Shown piece by piece: positions 1 to 7,936 of a stretch of DNA of 64,000 nt. Source of the DNA: Roseiarcus sp963781895. GTDB taxonomy: Bacteria; Pseudomonadota; Alphaproteobacteria; Rhizobiales; Beijerinckiaceae. Within the stretch, counting starts at the first letter, position 1; each line of letters starts with the position of its first letter. A program made the translations under genes and the position numbers. The notes under the pieces were generated by a model that was given only the letters and a program-made list of their open reading frames with translations, did no database searches and was not told where the DNA came from. Location: the NCBI GenBank assembly GCA_963781895.1, contig CAWAIM010000035.1, positions 1 to 64,000 on the forward strand. Direction: 5' to 3'.

Positions 1-792
1 ATCAGGACACTTTTTGAAGGGGGCAGTTCCGTCAGGGAGATCGCCCGCAAGCTCGGTCTTGGTCGCCGACGGGTCGAACGTTGGGTTCGTCGCATCGATT
101 TGCCGGACCTCAACACAATGGCGTCAAACCCTTGCACCCCGGCGTATTTCGGCGCTTTGCTGGCGCGGCGTTGGGCCGAAGGCATTACAAAAGTCCGGCA
201 TCTGTTCGCAGAGATACGCCATCGTGGCTATACCGGGTCCTACAGTCATCTGGCGCGTTTCCTCGCTCCCTGGCGCAGCTGCGAGCCTTCATTCGATGGC
301 GACGAGCAGGTGCGTGCCGAGCAGGAGGAGCCAGCACCGGTCCGCGTGCGAACACTGGATCCGATGACCGGTCGTGCGATCTCGCCGCTGACCGCGGCGG
401 CGCTTTGCGTCAAACCCCCTGGCCAGATGACCGCCCGGCAGGTCGCCAACGTCGATGCGCTGAAGGCGGCGTCGGCGGAGTTCACCGCGATGCGGCATCT
501 GGCGATGCGGTTTCGAGGCCTGCTTCGCGGTGGAACGCCGGAGAGGTTGGATGCTTGGCTGATCGATGCACGCGCATCTGGGATCTACGCGATGCAGCGT
601 TTTGCGAGGACGATACGCCAGGACCTGGAGGCTGTTCGGAACGCTGTGTTGGAACCTTGGCGCAACGGGCAGACCGAAGGACAGATCAACAAATTGAAGA
701 CCCTCAAGCGAGCGATGTATGGTCGCGCCGGTGTCGACTTGCTCCGCGCTCGGATGATGCCGTTGCTGGAAGACAGCTTGCACCAAGAGTAA
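1..792 (+). CDS. ISL3-family transposase, 5'-truncated by window edge
   Basis: The frame is open from base 1 to the stop at 790-792, giving 263 residues of the C-terminal part. The first ~35 residues hold a helix-turn-helix of the kind that precedes the ISL3 DDE domain (VREIARKLGLGRRRVERWV). The last 40 residues carry the hallmark ISL3 block NGQTEGQINKLKTLKRAMYG followed by DLLRARM. This block contains the final catalytic glutamate region. The protein would cut and join the ends of the element. The start codon is upstream of the window. Family assignment rests on the C-terminal block. Whether the copy is intact cannot be judged. Confidence 0.85.
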   Translation: MRTLFEGGSSVREIARKLGLGRRRVERWVRRIDLPDLNTMASNPCTPAYFGALLARRWAEGITKVRHLFAEIRHRGYTGSYSHLARFLAPWRSCEPSFDGDEQVRAEQEEPAPVRVRTLDPMTGRAISPLTAAALCVKPPGQMTARQVANVDALKAASAEFTAMRHLAMRFRGLLRGGTPERLDAWLIDARASGIYAMQRFARTIRQDLEAVRNAVLEPWRNGQTEGQINKLKTLKRAMYGRAGVDLLRARMMPLLEDSLHQE

Positions 793-801
793 ATCAGACC
801 C
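1..801 (+). mobile_element. ISL3-family insertion sequence, right part
   Basis: The window opens inside an insertion sequence. Its transposase ends at 792, and the sequence just after the stop runs to GACCC at about 801, which I take as the right terminus. The next eight bases (802-809, TAATTAAG) are AT-rich and could be the 8-bp target duplication usual for ISL3 elements. The left end lies outside the window, so neither the terminal repeat nor the duplication can be confirmed. The element appears to interrupt an older reading frame that resumes at 805. Confidence 0.6.
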
Positions 802-804
802 TAA

Positions 805-1050
805 TTAAGTGCCAACCGACAGGCGGCTTACGAGATCGGCCTTGCGCGCGAGGCATTCACTCAGCAACGCGGCGCACTCGAAACGCTGGCGGACGTTGCG
901 TTTGCACGCCTGAAGCAAGCTGCAGAGCTTATCGCGAAACATGCGGGAGCCGTTGCGGCGGCCATTCAACTCCGAGCGGACGCGGTCCGTTCGTCTGAAC
1001 CGCAACATCCAAGTCCGCCTTCGCGGTCTCCTAACGGTCCCAGCTTATAA
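805..1050 (+). pseudogene. C-terminal remnant of a gene interrupted by the ISL3 element
   Basis: Directly after the putative target duplication an open frame without a start runs for about 81 codons to TAA at 1048-1050. Its first ~60 residues look like real protein rather than noise: they are helical and amphipathic, with alternating Leu/Ala and charged residues (for example FARLKQAAELIAKHAGAV). I do not recognise the family. The position, exactly at the edge of the insertion sequence, suggests that the element split this gene and that the 5' part lies to the left of the window. No ribosome-binding site or start codon supports independent translation. Confidence 0.4.
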
Positions 1051-1441
1051 GCATCACTTAACTAAAGGACCGCCCTCGCACCCGTTGCGGCCATTCAACT
1101 CGACACCATGAACGGGGAGAAAGCCAGGAGCGGACGTCCTTCAAGTTGTTGCAGGTTGGACAATTGACCTCCCGGGGGTCAGTTCTCGGCAGCCAGCGGC
1201 AAGGTTGCGAGGCGGTTCCCTTGGGCCCTTGCTCGGAGAGCTTACGGCGATTCTGGTGCGTAGTGGAGCGAGGCTATCCCGCTCGATCATCGGGCCGACG
1301 CTCGTTTCGAATTTTGAAAGCCTGTCGAGGGGGTATCGCGGGCCGTCCCAGTTCGAACTAGGGCCCATCCAGCATCGTTCAGACCTTTCGAATTTCCTGC
1401 GGAAACGATTTCTCCTGGCGGCGCGACTCAACATCTGCCCA
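1051..1441. other. non-coding stretch upstream of the sugar ABC operon
   Basis: About 390 bases between the IS-interrupted remnant and the importer operon. I see no frame with convincing codon use, ribosome-binding site or family motif on either strand. The base composition is somewhat lower in GC than the flanking genes. It probably represents the leader region of the operon plus debris left by the insertion event. Confidence 0.4.
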
Positions 1442-1470
1442 TTGACTCGTTGCATACGATATTATTGTAT
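1442..1470 (+). promoter_or_regulatory. putative promoter and palindromic operator of the sugar ABC operon
   Basis: A -35-like TTGACT lies at 1442-1447. Overlapping the expected -10 area is the near-perfect palindrome ATACGATATTATTGTAT (1454-1470), with 8-base arms around one central T and one mismatch between arms. It sits about 90 bases before the binding-protein start. A FadR-type GntR regulator is encoded at the end of the same operon. FadR-subfamily regulators commonly bind short AT-rich palindromes over promoters, so this is the obvious candidate operator. The -10 hexamer itself is not clear (TTGTAT at 1465 with 17-base spacing is weak). Confidence 0.5.
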
Positions 1471-1560
1471 TACTTATTGGAAGCGGCCGGCAAAGAGCGA
1501 ATCGTGCTCAGTTACACGTTGCCGGACGACTCCAAGAGGTTGATAACATGGGAGGAAATG

Positions 1561-2490
1561 ATGCAAGTAATGAAATGGCTGGGGTGCGCGGCCGTCGGCG
1601 CGACGATGCTTTTCACCGGAAGCTCGGCTTTCGCCGTGACCATCGGCTTCTCGCAGGTAGGCGATGAGGGCGACTGGCGCCCCGCGTGGTCCAAGGACAT
1701 GCAGGAAGAGGCGAAGAAGGAGGGCATCGACCTCAAATTCGCCGACGCTCAGGGCAAGGAGGAGGAACAGCTAAAGGCGGTGCGCTCGTTCATCGCCCAG
1801 AAAGTCGACGCAATCATCATCGCGCCGGTTGTCGTCACAGGCTGGGATCAGGTGCTCGGCGAGGCGAAAAAGGCCGGCATCCCGGTCTTCCTCGCCGACC
1901 GCGACGTCGACACCGCAGATAAATCTCTCTTCGTCACCCGCATTTCGGCGGACTTTAATCTCGAGGGCCGACTTGCGGGCGCGTGGCTCGCCCAGGCGAG
2001 CAAGGGCAATTGCAACATCGTCGAACTTCAAGGCACGACCGGCGCAGCGCCGGCGATCGAGCGCAAGAAGGGATTTGAGGCAGTCATTTCCCTCTTCCCG
2101 AACATGAAGATCGTCAAGACACAAAGCGGCAACTTCACCACCGACGGCGGCAAGCAGGTGATGGAGGCCTTCATCAAGTCGACCGACAACCTGAAAGGCA
2201 TCTGCGGCGTGTTCGCGCATAACGACAACATGCAGCTCGGCGCGATCCAGGCGATGAAGGAAGCCGGGCTGAAGCCGGGCAAGGACTTCCTGATGGTGTC
2301 CGTCGACTATGTTCCGGCGGAGAAGGAAGCGCTCGCGGCAGGCGACGCAAACGCCTCGGTCGAGCTTCGCTCGGCGATCGGCAAATACATCTACCCTGTG
2401 GTGACCGACTACCTGAAGGACAAGAAGGAGCTGCCGAAGTGGATCGTGATCCCCTCCGATCTGCATACGGCCGCCACTCCCGGAAACTGA
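1561..2490 (+). CDS. ytfQ: sugar ABC transporter periplasmic binding protein (YtfQ-like)
   Basis: Periplasmic solute-binding protein of the ribose/galactofuranose class, 309 residues. It should capture a sugar and deliver it to the membrane complex encoded next. Residues 1-25 form a typical Sec signal peptide ending in SSAFA. The mature protein starts VTIGFSQVG, the same opening as E. coli YtfQ, and shares IAPVVVTGWDQVL, VELQGTTGA and FAHNDNMQLGAIQAMKEAGL with that family. I chose ATG 1561 because GGAGG at 1551-1555 lies at ideal distance; ATG 1558 and ATG 1570 are alternatives. The gene is first in a five-gene operon and is separated from the ATPase gene by a strong hairpin. The galactofuranose specificity is inferred from similarity, not shown. 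Confidence 0.88.
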   Translation: MQVMKWLGCAAVGATMLFTGSSAFAVTIGFSQVGDEGDWRPAWSKDMQEEAKKEGIDLKFADAQGKEEEQLKAVRSFIAQKVDAIIIAPVVVTGWDQVLGEAKKAGIPVFLADRDVDTADKSLFVTRISADFNLEGRLAGAWLAQASKGNCNIVELQGTTGAAPAIERKKGFEAVISLFPNMKIVKTQSGNFTTDGGKQVMEAFIKSTDNLKGICGVFAHNDNMQLGAIQAMKEAGLKPGKDFLMVSVDYVPAEKEALAAGDANASVELRSAIGKYIYPVVTDYLKDKKELPKWIVIPSDLHTAATPGN

Positions 2491-2521
2491 GGCGAGGCTG
2501 GTTGCAACACTGACTGTCGAG

Positions 2522-2558
2522 CGCGCCCCGCCGGATGCTATTGGTCCGGCGGGGCGCG
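2522..2558 (+). promoter_or_regulatory. intercistronic hairpin between binding-protein and ATPase genes
   Basis: A perfect 14-bp inverted repeat (CGCGCCCCGCCGGA at 2522-2535 and its complement at 2545-2558) encloses a nine-base loop. It lies 32 bases after the binding-protein stop and about 90 bases before the ATPase start. There is no T-run after it, so it is not a classical intrinsic terminator. Such stem-loops after binding-protein genes are known to stabilise the upstream message and reduce read-through, giving more binding protein than membrane complex. That role is inferred from position and structure. Confidence 0.7.
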
Positions 2559-2646
2559 TCCTTCGCGGTCGGGCGAGCTTGTGCGAAGGTCACGCCCTGA
2601 CGAGCGTTCGTTAAAGTCCGCGGAGACGGTCGGTGGGGCGGAAACG

Positions 2647-4146
2647 ATGACTGCGCGCATTGAAATGGTCGGCGTATCGAAGGCGTTTCCCGGCGTGCGC
2701 GCCCTGGAGCGCGTCGACATCCGGATCGAATCGGGTGAAGTGCACGCGCTGATGGGAGAAAACGGCGCGGGCAAGTCGACGCTGATCAAGATCATGACCG
2801 GGGCGCTTAGAAGCGACGAGGGCGAAATCCGCCTCGACGGCCGTCCCGTCCAACTCGACAGCCCCGGCCACGCCCGCGCCTTGGGAATCGGGGCCGTCTA
2901 CCAGGAAGTCAACCTCGTTCCGACCATGTCGGTGACCAAGAACCTGACGCTCGGCCGGGAGCCGCGCCGGTTCGGCCTGATCTCGTGGCGCGAGGCGCGT
3001 GTCCGCGCGCGGGAAAAGCTCAGGCGGCTCAAGCTCGATATCGACGTCGAGCGGTCGCTGGGCTCCTATTCGGTGGCGGTTCAGCAATTGATCGCGATCG
3101 CCCGCGCGCTTGAAGACGACACGCGCGTCCTGGTACTGGACGAGCCGACCGCCAGCCTCGACGCCAACGAGACCGAACTTCTGTTTCAGGTCGTGCGCGA
3201 TCTGAAAGACCACGGGCTGGCCATCGTCTTCATCACCCATTTCATCGACCAGGTTTACCAGATCGCCGACTGCATCTCGGTCTTGCGCAACGGCCGCGTC
3301 GTGGGCGTGGCTCCGACCGCGGAACTGCCGCCGCTCAAACTGATTTCCCTCATGCTCGGACGCGAGCTCGAGCACGTCGAGGAGCGGCTCGCGGGTTCGG
3401 CCGCGCTCACGGCGGGAGAGCAGGTCCTTGTGGCCGAAGGGCTTGGCCGCCGGCAGTCCATGGCCCCCTTTGACCTATCGCTGCGCGCGGGCGAAGTGGT
3501 CGGGCTCGCAGGCCTCCTGGGTTCGGGGCGAACCGAGGTCGCCAAACTCATATTCGGCGCGATAAAGCCCGATTCCGGACGCCTCGAAGTTGGCGGCTCG
3601 CCCATGACGACCCGCTCGCCGCGACAATCGCTGCGCCGCGGGATGGCCTTCTGCCCCGAAAACCGCAAGGCCGAAGGCATATTCGGCGAGCTCACCGTCC
3701 GCGAAAATATCGTGCTTGCGCTCCAGTCCAAGCGCGGGTGGCTGCGCCGGCTGCCGAAGAACGAGCAGGACGATCTGGCGGAGGAGATGATCAGGACGCT
3801 TGCGATCGCGACTTCGGACGCGGACAAGCCCGCCGGCCAGTTGTCGGGCGGGAACCAGCAGAAGGTCATGCTCGCGCGATCGCTGGTCTCCGGACCGCGT
3901 ATTCTCATTCTCGACGAGCCGACGCGCGGCATCGACGTCGGCGCGCATGCGGAAATCGTGATGCTTATCCGCAATCTCTGCGCCCGCGGCCTGGCGCTGC
4001 TGGTGGCGTCCTCCGAGCTTGACGAACTGGTGACGGTGAGCAACCGCATCGCCGTGCTGCGCGATCGGCGGAAGATCGGCGAGATTTCCAGCGCCGACAT
4101 CACCCGCGAAGCCGTCATTCGCACGATTGCTGGCGCAAGCTCATGA
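2647..4146 (+). CDS. ytfR: sugar ABC transporter ATP-binding protein (YtfR-like, duplicated ATPase)
   Basis: Energy-coupling subunit of the sugar importer, 499 residues with two fused ABC domains as in RbsA/XylG/YtfR. Domain 1 has Walker A GENGAGKST at residues 37-45, a degenerate signature (YSVAVQQ) and Walker B VLVLDEPTASLD. Domain 2 has a degenerate Walker A (GLLGSGRTEV), an intact signature LSGGNQQK and Walker B ILILDEPTRGID. This asymmetry is normal for the family. ATG 2647 fits the family N-terminus (MTARIEMVGVSKAFPGV) and has a GGTGGGG motif upstream; the frame stays open further 5'. The stop overlaps the next start by four bases (ATGA), implying translational coupling. Confidence 0.9.
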   Translation: MTARIEMVGVSKAFPGVRALERVDIRIESGEVHALMGENGAGKSTLIKIMTGALRSDEGEIRLDGRPVQLDSPGHARALGIGAVYQEVNLVPTMSVTKNLTLGREPRRFGLISWREARVRAREKLRRLKLDIDVERSLGSYSVAVQQLIAIARALEDDTRVLVLDEPTASLDANETELLFQVVRDLKDHGLAIVFITHFIDQVYQIADCISVLRNGRVVGVAPTAELPPLKLISLMLGRELEHVEERLAGSAALTAGEQVLVAEGLGRRQSMAPFDLSLRAGEVVGLAGLLGSGRTEVAKLIFGAIKPDSGRLEVGGSPMTTRSPRQSLRRGMAFCPENRKAEGIFGELTVRENIVLALQSKRGWLRRLPKNEQDDLAEEMIRTLAIATSDADKPAGQLSGGNQQKVMLARSLVSGPRILILDEPTRGIDVGAHAEIVMLIRNLCARGLALLVASSELDELVTVSNRIAVLRDRRKIGEISSADITREAVIRTIAGASS

Positions 4147-5204
4147 CTCCCGAACTCATGACTCCATCATCAAAATCCGAGACGAGCGCGCCGCATTTTC
4201 CACAGCTGCGCGCGCTGGCCGGGCATCGCGCGGTCTGGCCGCTGCTCGGGCTCGCCCTCATCTTTGCCGTCGACGGCGTCGTATCGCCTGGATTCTTCCA
4301 CATTCGCGTCGTTGAAGGCCGCCTGTTCGGCAACTTGATCGACATTCTCTACCGGGCCGTGCCCACGGCGGTGGTCGCGCTCGGCATGGCGGTCGTCATT
4401 GGCACGAAAGGAATCGATCTGTCTGTCGGCTCCGTGATTGCCATCTGCGGGGCCGTGATCACCTGGCGGATTCATGCCGGCGATCCGCACTGGTTCATTC
4501 TCTTGAGCGCCCTTGGCGTCGGCATTTTGTGCGGATTGTGGAACGGTTTCCTCGTCGCCATTCTCGATATCCAACCGATCATTGCGACCCTGATCCTGAT
4601 GGTCTCCGGCCGCGGCATCGGGCTCATGATCAATCTGCTCTACGGGGGCACCAATCCGAGTTTCACCAGTCCGCTGCTGCAGGGTCTGAGCGTGGGCCAT
4701 ATAGGCCTCATTCCGACGAGGCTCATCCTCGCCGCCGCGATTTTTGCCGCGCTATGGCTCCTCATCCGGCGCACTGCGCTCGGTTTGTTTCTCGAAGCGG
4801 TCGGCGGCAATTCGGCTGCCGCCAACTTGGCCGGCGTCGATGCGCGCCTCGTTAAGTACGCCGCCTATCTCATCTGCGGACTCTGCGCCGCCTTGGCGGG
4901 CGTGATTCTGGCCGCAGACACCCATACTTCCGACCCAGTGAGTATCGGCCTTTATATCGAACTCGACGCGATCCTGGCCGTCGTAATCGGCGGCGGCTCG
5001 CTTGCCGGGGGCGGCATCTACCTCGGCATGACGGTCCTCGGGGCGCTCGTGATCCAGACGCTAACCACGTCCATCCTCACCAGCGGCCTGCCGCCCGAGT
5101 ATAATTTGGTGGTCAAGGCAGTCGTCGTCGTCATCGTGCTGCTGCTGCAATCCAACAATTTGCGCAGCGCCTTGTTTGCAGGTTTCGCGAGGAAACCAAG
5201 ATGA
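4143..5204 (+). CDS. ytfT: sugar ABC transporter permease (YtfT-like)
   Basis: Inner-membrane permease of the BPD_transp_2 class, 353 residues with about nine to ten hydrophobic segments after a ~30-residue cytoplasmic N-terminus. The family motif GTKGIDLSVGSV occurs near residue 90, followed by the glycine-rich AVVIGGGSLAGGGIYLG region. It forms the channel with the second permease encoded immediately downstream, an arrangement typical of YtfT/YjfF importers, which carry two different permeases. Both ends overlap neighbours by the four-base ATGA, so the three genes are probably translated as a coupled unit. Confidence 0.9.
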   Translation: MTPELMTPSSKSETSAPHFPQLRALAGHRAVWPLLGLALIFAVDGVVSPGFFHIRVVEGRLFGNLIDILYRAVPTAVVALGMAVVIGTKGIDLSVGSVIAICGAVITWRIHAGDPHWFILLSALGVGILCGLWNGFLVAILDIQPIIATLILMVSGRGIGLMINLLYGGTNPSFTSPLLQGLSVGHIGLIPTRLILAAAIFAALWLLIRRTALGLFLEAVGGNSAAANLAGVDARLVKYAAYLICGLCAALAGVILAADTHTSDPVSIGLYIELDAILAVVIGGGSLAGGGIYLGMTVLGALVIQTLTTSILTSGLPPEYNLVVKAVVVVIVLLLQSNNLRSALFAGFARKPR

Positions 5205-6163
5205 ATGAGAAGTACTTGCCGCTTGTCGCGACGATCGCTGTCTTCTTGGCGTTGTTCCTGATCGGAGGATTCCTGTACAAGAATTTCCTCTCGACGCTGG
5301 TTCTCGGCGACATCCTCGCCGACAACGCCTTCATCATCACCGCTGCGATCGGCACGACCTTTGTCATTCTCTCCGGCGGCATCGATCTCTCGATTGGATC
5401 GATGATCGGCTTCGTCGGGGTGGCGATGGCCAATCTCGACGTGATCGGATGGCATCCTCTCATGTCGGGTGGACTTATGCTCGGGTTTGGCCTCCTCTTC
5501 GGCGCGTTGCAGGGGCTCATCATCGACTTTTGCGAAATTCAACCGTTCATCGTCACGCTGGCCGGGCTGTTCCTGCTGCGCGGGAGCTGCTTTATGGTGA
5601 ATCTCGATTCCGTGCCGATCCGGCATCCGTTCGTCGCCTGGTTTGCGGGGCTCAGCATTCCGCTTCCCGGAGAGGGCGAACTGAGGAGTTCGGCGATCGT
5701 CATGCTCATCGCGCTCGCGGTCGCGATCGTCATCGCCCATTTCACCCGCTTCGGCGCCAACGTCTACGCCATCGGCGGCGACCGCGTCTCCGCGGCGCTG
5801 ATGGGCGTCCCGATGCGCCGGACGACAGTGGCGATCTACGCCCTTGGCGGCGTCTACAGCGCGCTGGGCGGCGTCATCTATGCGCTCTATACATCTTCCG
5901 GCTACCCGCTCGCGGGGACAGGAAACGAGCTCACCGCGATCGCCTCCGTCGTCCTGGGCGGCACGTTGCTGACGGGAGGCGTCGGGACGGTGGCGGGCAC
6001 GCTATTCGGCGGAATGATTCTTGGGTTGATTGCGACGCTGATCAATTTCAACGGATCGCTGAACGGCGCGTGGATCATGATCAGCGGCGGAATTCTCCTC
6101 TTTCTCTTCATCGTCATGCAGAGATCTCTCGTCGGCTCCTTAAAATTGCGGAATACAGCCTGA
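5201..6163 (+). CDS. yjfF: sugar ABC transporter permease (YjfF-like)
   Basis: Second permease of the importer, 320 residues, starting with a membrane segment at residues 6-28. It has the same signature as its partner (SGGIDLSIGSMIGF, around residues 65-78) and the conserved SVVLGGTLLTGGVGTVAGTL segment near residue 250. Its start overlaps the stop of the preceding permease. The heterodimer of this protein and the preceding permease is expected to pair with the fused ATPase. The regulator gene follows 13 bases later, so the transporter and its regulator likely share a transcript. Confidence 0.9.
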   Translation: MNEKYLPLVATIAVFLALFLIGGFLYKNFLSTLVLGDILADNAFIITAAIGTTFVILSGGIDLSIGSMIGFVGVAMANLDVIGWHPLMSGGLMLGFGLLFGALQGLIIDFCEIQPFIVTLAGLFLLRGSCFMVNLDSVPIRHPFVAWFAGLSIPLPGEGELRSSAIVMLIALAVAIVIAHFTRFGANVYAIGGDRVSAALMGVPMRRTTVAIYALGGVYSALGGVIYALYTSSGYPLAGTGNELTAIASVVLGGTLLTGGVGTVAGTLFGGMILGLIATLINFNGSLNGAWIMISGGILLFLFIVMQRSLVGSLKLRNTA

Positions 6164-6176
6164 GCAGCAGACATCC

Positions 6177-7013
6177 ATGGAGCGGACAGCCAAACCATCG
6201 AGCAGCGCAGCGTCCGGGCGCCGGACGGCCTCGCCGTGGGCGATCGCCGACGGGGTCGTGCAGCGCGGCCGCGACGAATCGGCATTCGAACGCAACCTTC
6301 ACAGCCAGCTCGCCGGTCGCCTCGGGCGGGACATCGTAGCCGGGGTCTATCCACCCGGATCCCTGCTGCCGAGCGCGACGGAAATGTGCACGCGCTTTTC
6401 CGTCTCGCGAACCGCGCTGAGGGAAGCCTACAGCAGGCTAAGCGCCAAGGCGCTGATCGTCGCGCGGCCGAAGATCGGCACAAGGGTCCGCCCCAACGCG
6501 GACTGGAACCTGCTCGATCCCGAAGTACTCGCCTGGCACCTACAGGCGCGGCCGACCGAACATTTCGTCGATGATCTCTTCGTTTTGCGCCAGATGGTCG
6601 AGCCCGCAGCAGCGGCTCTGGCGGCGTCGTCGCGTTCCCGCGCCACAGTCGAACGGATCGCCGAAGCCTACGGCCGCATGGACCGGTTCAAGAACGGCGC
6701 GGGCGACCTGATTGGCGCGGATCTCGATTTCCACATGGGGATTCTCGAAGCGACCGAGAACCCGTTCCTGGCCGCCCTCGGCGGACTGATCCAGACCGCG
6801 CTCGAATGCACATTCCAGCTCAGCTGGCAGGGCGCGGCGCGCATTCAGGACGATCGTCTGCTTCAGCACCGGCGGATCTTCGAAGCGATCCGCGACCACG
6901 CCCCGGAACTGGCAAGGGACCAGATGGCGGAGTTGCTCAGCGACTCGATAGGAGACGTTCGCGAGTTCCTCCGGCAGCGCGAAGCCAAAAGAACCGAACG
7001 GATAGCCCCGTAA
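6177..7013 (+). CDS. FadR-type GntR family transcriptional regulator
   Basis: DNA-binding regulator of 278 residues. Residues ~40-110 form the GntR winged helix-turn-helix (GRDIVAGVYPPGSLLPSATE, then SVSRTALREAYSRLSAKAL). Residues ~125-255 are the FCD effector domain, with the metal/ligand histidines in DLDFHMGILEATENP and HRRIFEAIRDHAP. It is most like sugar-acid regulators of the DgoR kind. Located last in the sugar ABC operon, it probably controls that operon through the palindrome at 1454-1470. The inducer is likely the transported sugar or a derivative, but this is not visible from sequence. Confidence 0.88.
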   Translation: MERTAKPSSSAASGRRTASPWAIADGVVQRGRDESAFERNLHSQLAGRLGRDIVAGVYPPGSLLPSATEMCTRFSVSRTALREAYSRLSAKALIVARPKIGTRVRPNADWNLLDPEVLAWHLQARPTEHFVDDLFVLRQMVEPAAAALAASSRSRATVERIAEAYGRMDRFKNGAGDLIGADLDFHMGILEATENPFLAALGGLIQTALECTFQLSWQGAARIQDDRLLQHRRIFEAIRDHAPELARDQMAELLSDSIGDVREFLRQREAKRTERIAP

Positions 7014-7092
7014 TCCCGAAGCGTCCAGAGGCTAAAGAATGGGATCAAAACCTCAACGAGTCGACCTTATCTAGCGCGCACGAAGACCCGTT

Positions 7093-7923
7093 GGGGTACC
7101 GTCAAGTTAAGTGGCGCTGGGCTGCGGAAAGGCGATTTTTCTGAGAGGTGAGGTCAGGCTGTTGCGCACATCTTGGAAATCTCGCGCCAAGCGGCAAAGG
7201 CTCGCCCGCGTGAAGCGCGGCGGTGATCAGCAGTGGCGGATTCAGGATAAGGGATGTGGAAGAGGTTCGCGACCTGATCGTGAACCGATAAGAACCGTTG
7301 CGCCTGTCGGGCCGACTTGAACCGCTTCATGATCCGCTCGCGCCGCCGTGTTGGCTGATGAGAGTTCTCCGCTCGATTGTTTAAGCCCTTGTGCTGGCGA
7401 TGTTCGACGCGAAGGCCCATCTTCGCTCTCGCGGCCCCATAGGATCGGAGCTTGTCCGTGATCATCACTCGCGGAGGCGTCGTAGCGGATTTCAGGAGCC
7501 TCTTCATGATCTGCTGCGCTGCCTTGGCGTCCCTTCGGCGCTGCACCAGGACGTCAAGAACGAAGCCATTCTGATCGACGGCGCGCCACAGCCAGTATGT
7601 CTCGCCGGCGATCGAGACGACGACTTCGTCCATATGCCATTTGTCGCCACGAGCAGGCGCGCGCTGGCGGATCCGGTCGGAGAACGCCTTGCCGAACTTC
7701 TGTCCCCATTGGCGGACCGTCTCGTAGGTCACGCAAATTCCGCGCGCCGCCAGCATCTCCTCGACCATGCGAAGGCTCAGAGGAAACCGAAAATAGAGCC
7801 AAACCGCGTAGCTGATCACCCCTGGAGGAAAGCGATGACGGCGATAGAGAGGATCACGGGCTGTCGCCATGCCCACCGCTTACCCCGTCGACCATTCCCA
7901 ACTCGTTAAGCTGACGGTACCCC
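7093..7923 (-). mobile_element. IS6-family insertion sequence
   Basis: About 830 bp, the usual size for IS6 elements, containing one transposase gene. The termini are inverted: GGGGTACCGTCA at 7093-7104 and its exact complement at 7912-7923, with weaker matching inward (GTTAAG-like). The eight bases flanking each end (GACCCGTT on the left, CAAGACGT on the right) do not match, so there is no target duplication. This is common for IS6 elements that moved by cointegration or recombined with another copy. It separates the sugar operon from leuB. Confidence 0.85.
7154..7876 (-). CDS. IS6-family transposase
   Basis: DDE transposase of 240 residues that catalyses replicative movement of the surrounding element. 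Visible family features are RHRFPPGVISYAVWLYFRFP at the N-terminus, the HTH-like VTYETVRQWGQKFGKAF, the first catalytic Asp in KWHMDEVVVSI, the second in VMITDKLRSYGAA and the Glu in NNRAENSHQPTRRRER. The length matches intact members, so the copy may be active. It reads leftward, opposite to the sugar operon and in the same direction as leuB. Confidence 0.93.
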   Translation of the reverse strand: MGMATARDPLYRRHRFPPGVISYAVWLYFRFPLSLRMVEEMLAARGICVTYETVRQWGQKFGKAFSDRIRQRAPARGDKWHMDEVVVSIAGETYWLWRAVDQNGFVLDVLVQRRRDAKAAQQIMKRLLKSATTPPRVMITDKLRSYGAARAKMGLRVEHRQHKGLNNRAENSHQPTRRRERIMKRFKSARQAQRFLSVHDQVANLFHIPYPESATADHRRASRGRAFAAWREISKMCATA

Positions 7924-7936
7924 CAAGACGTCAAGT

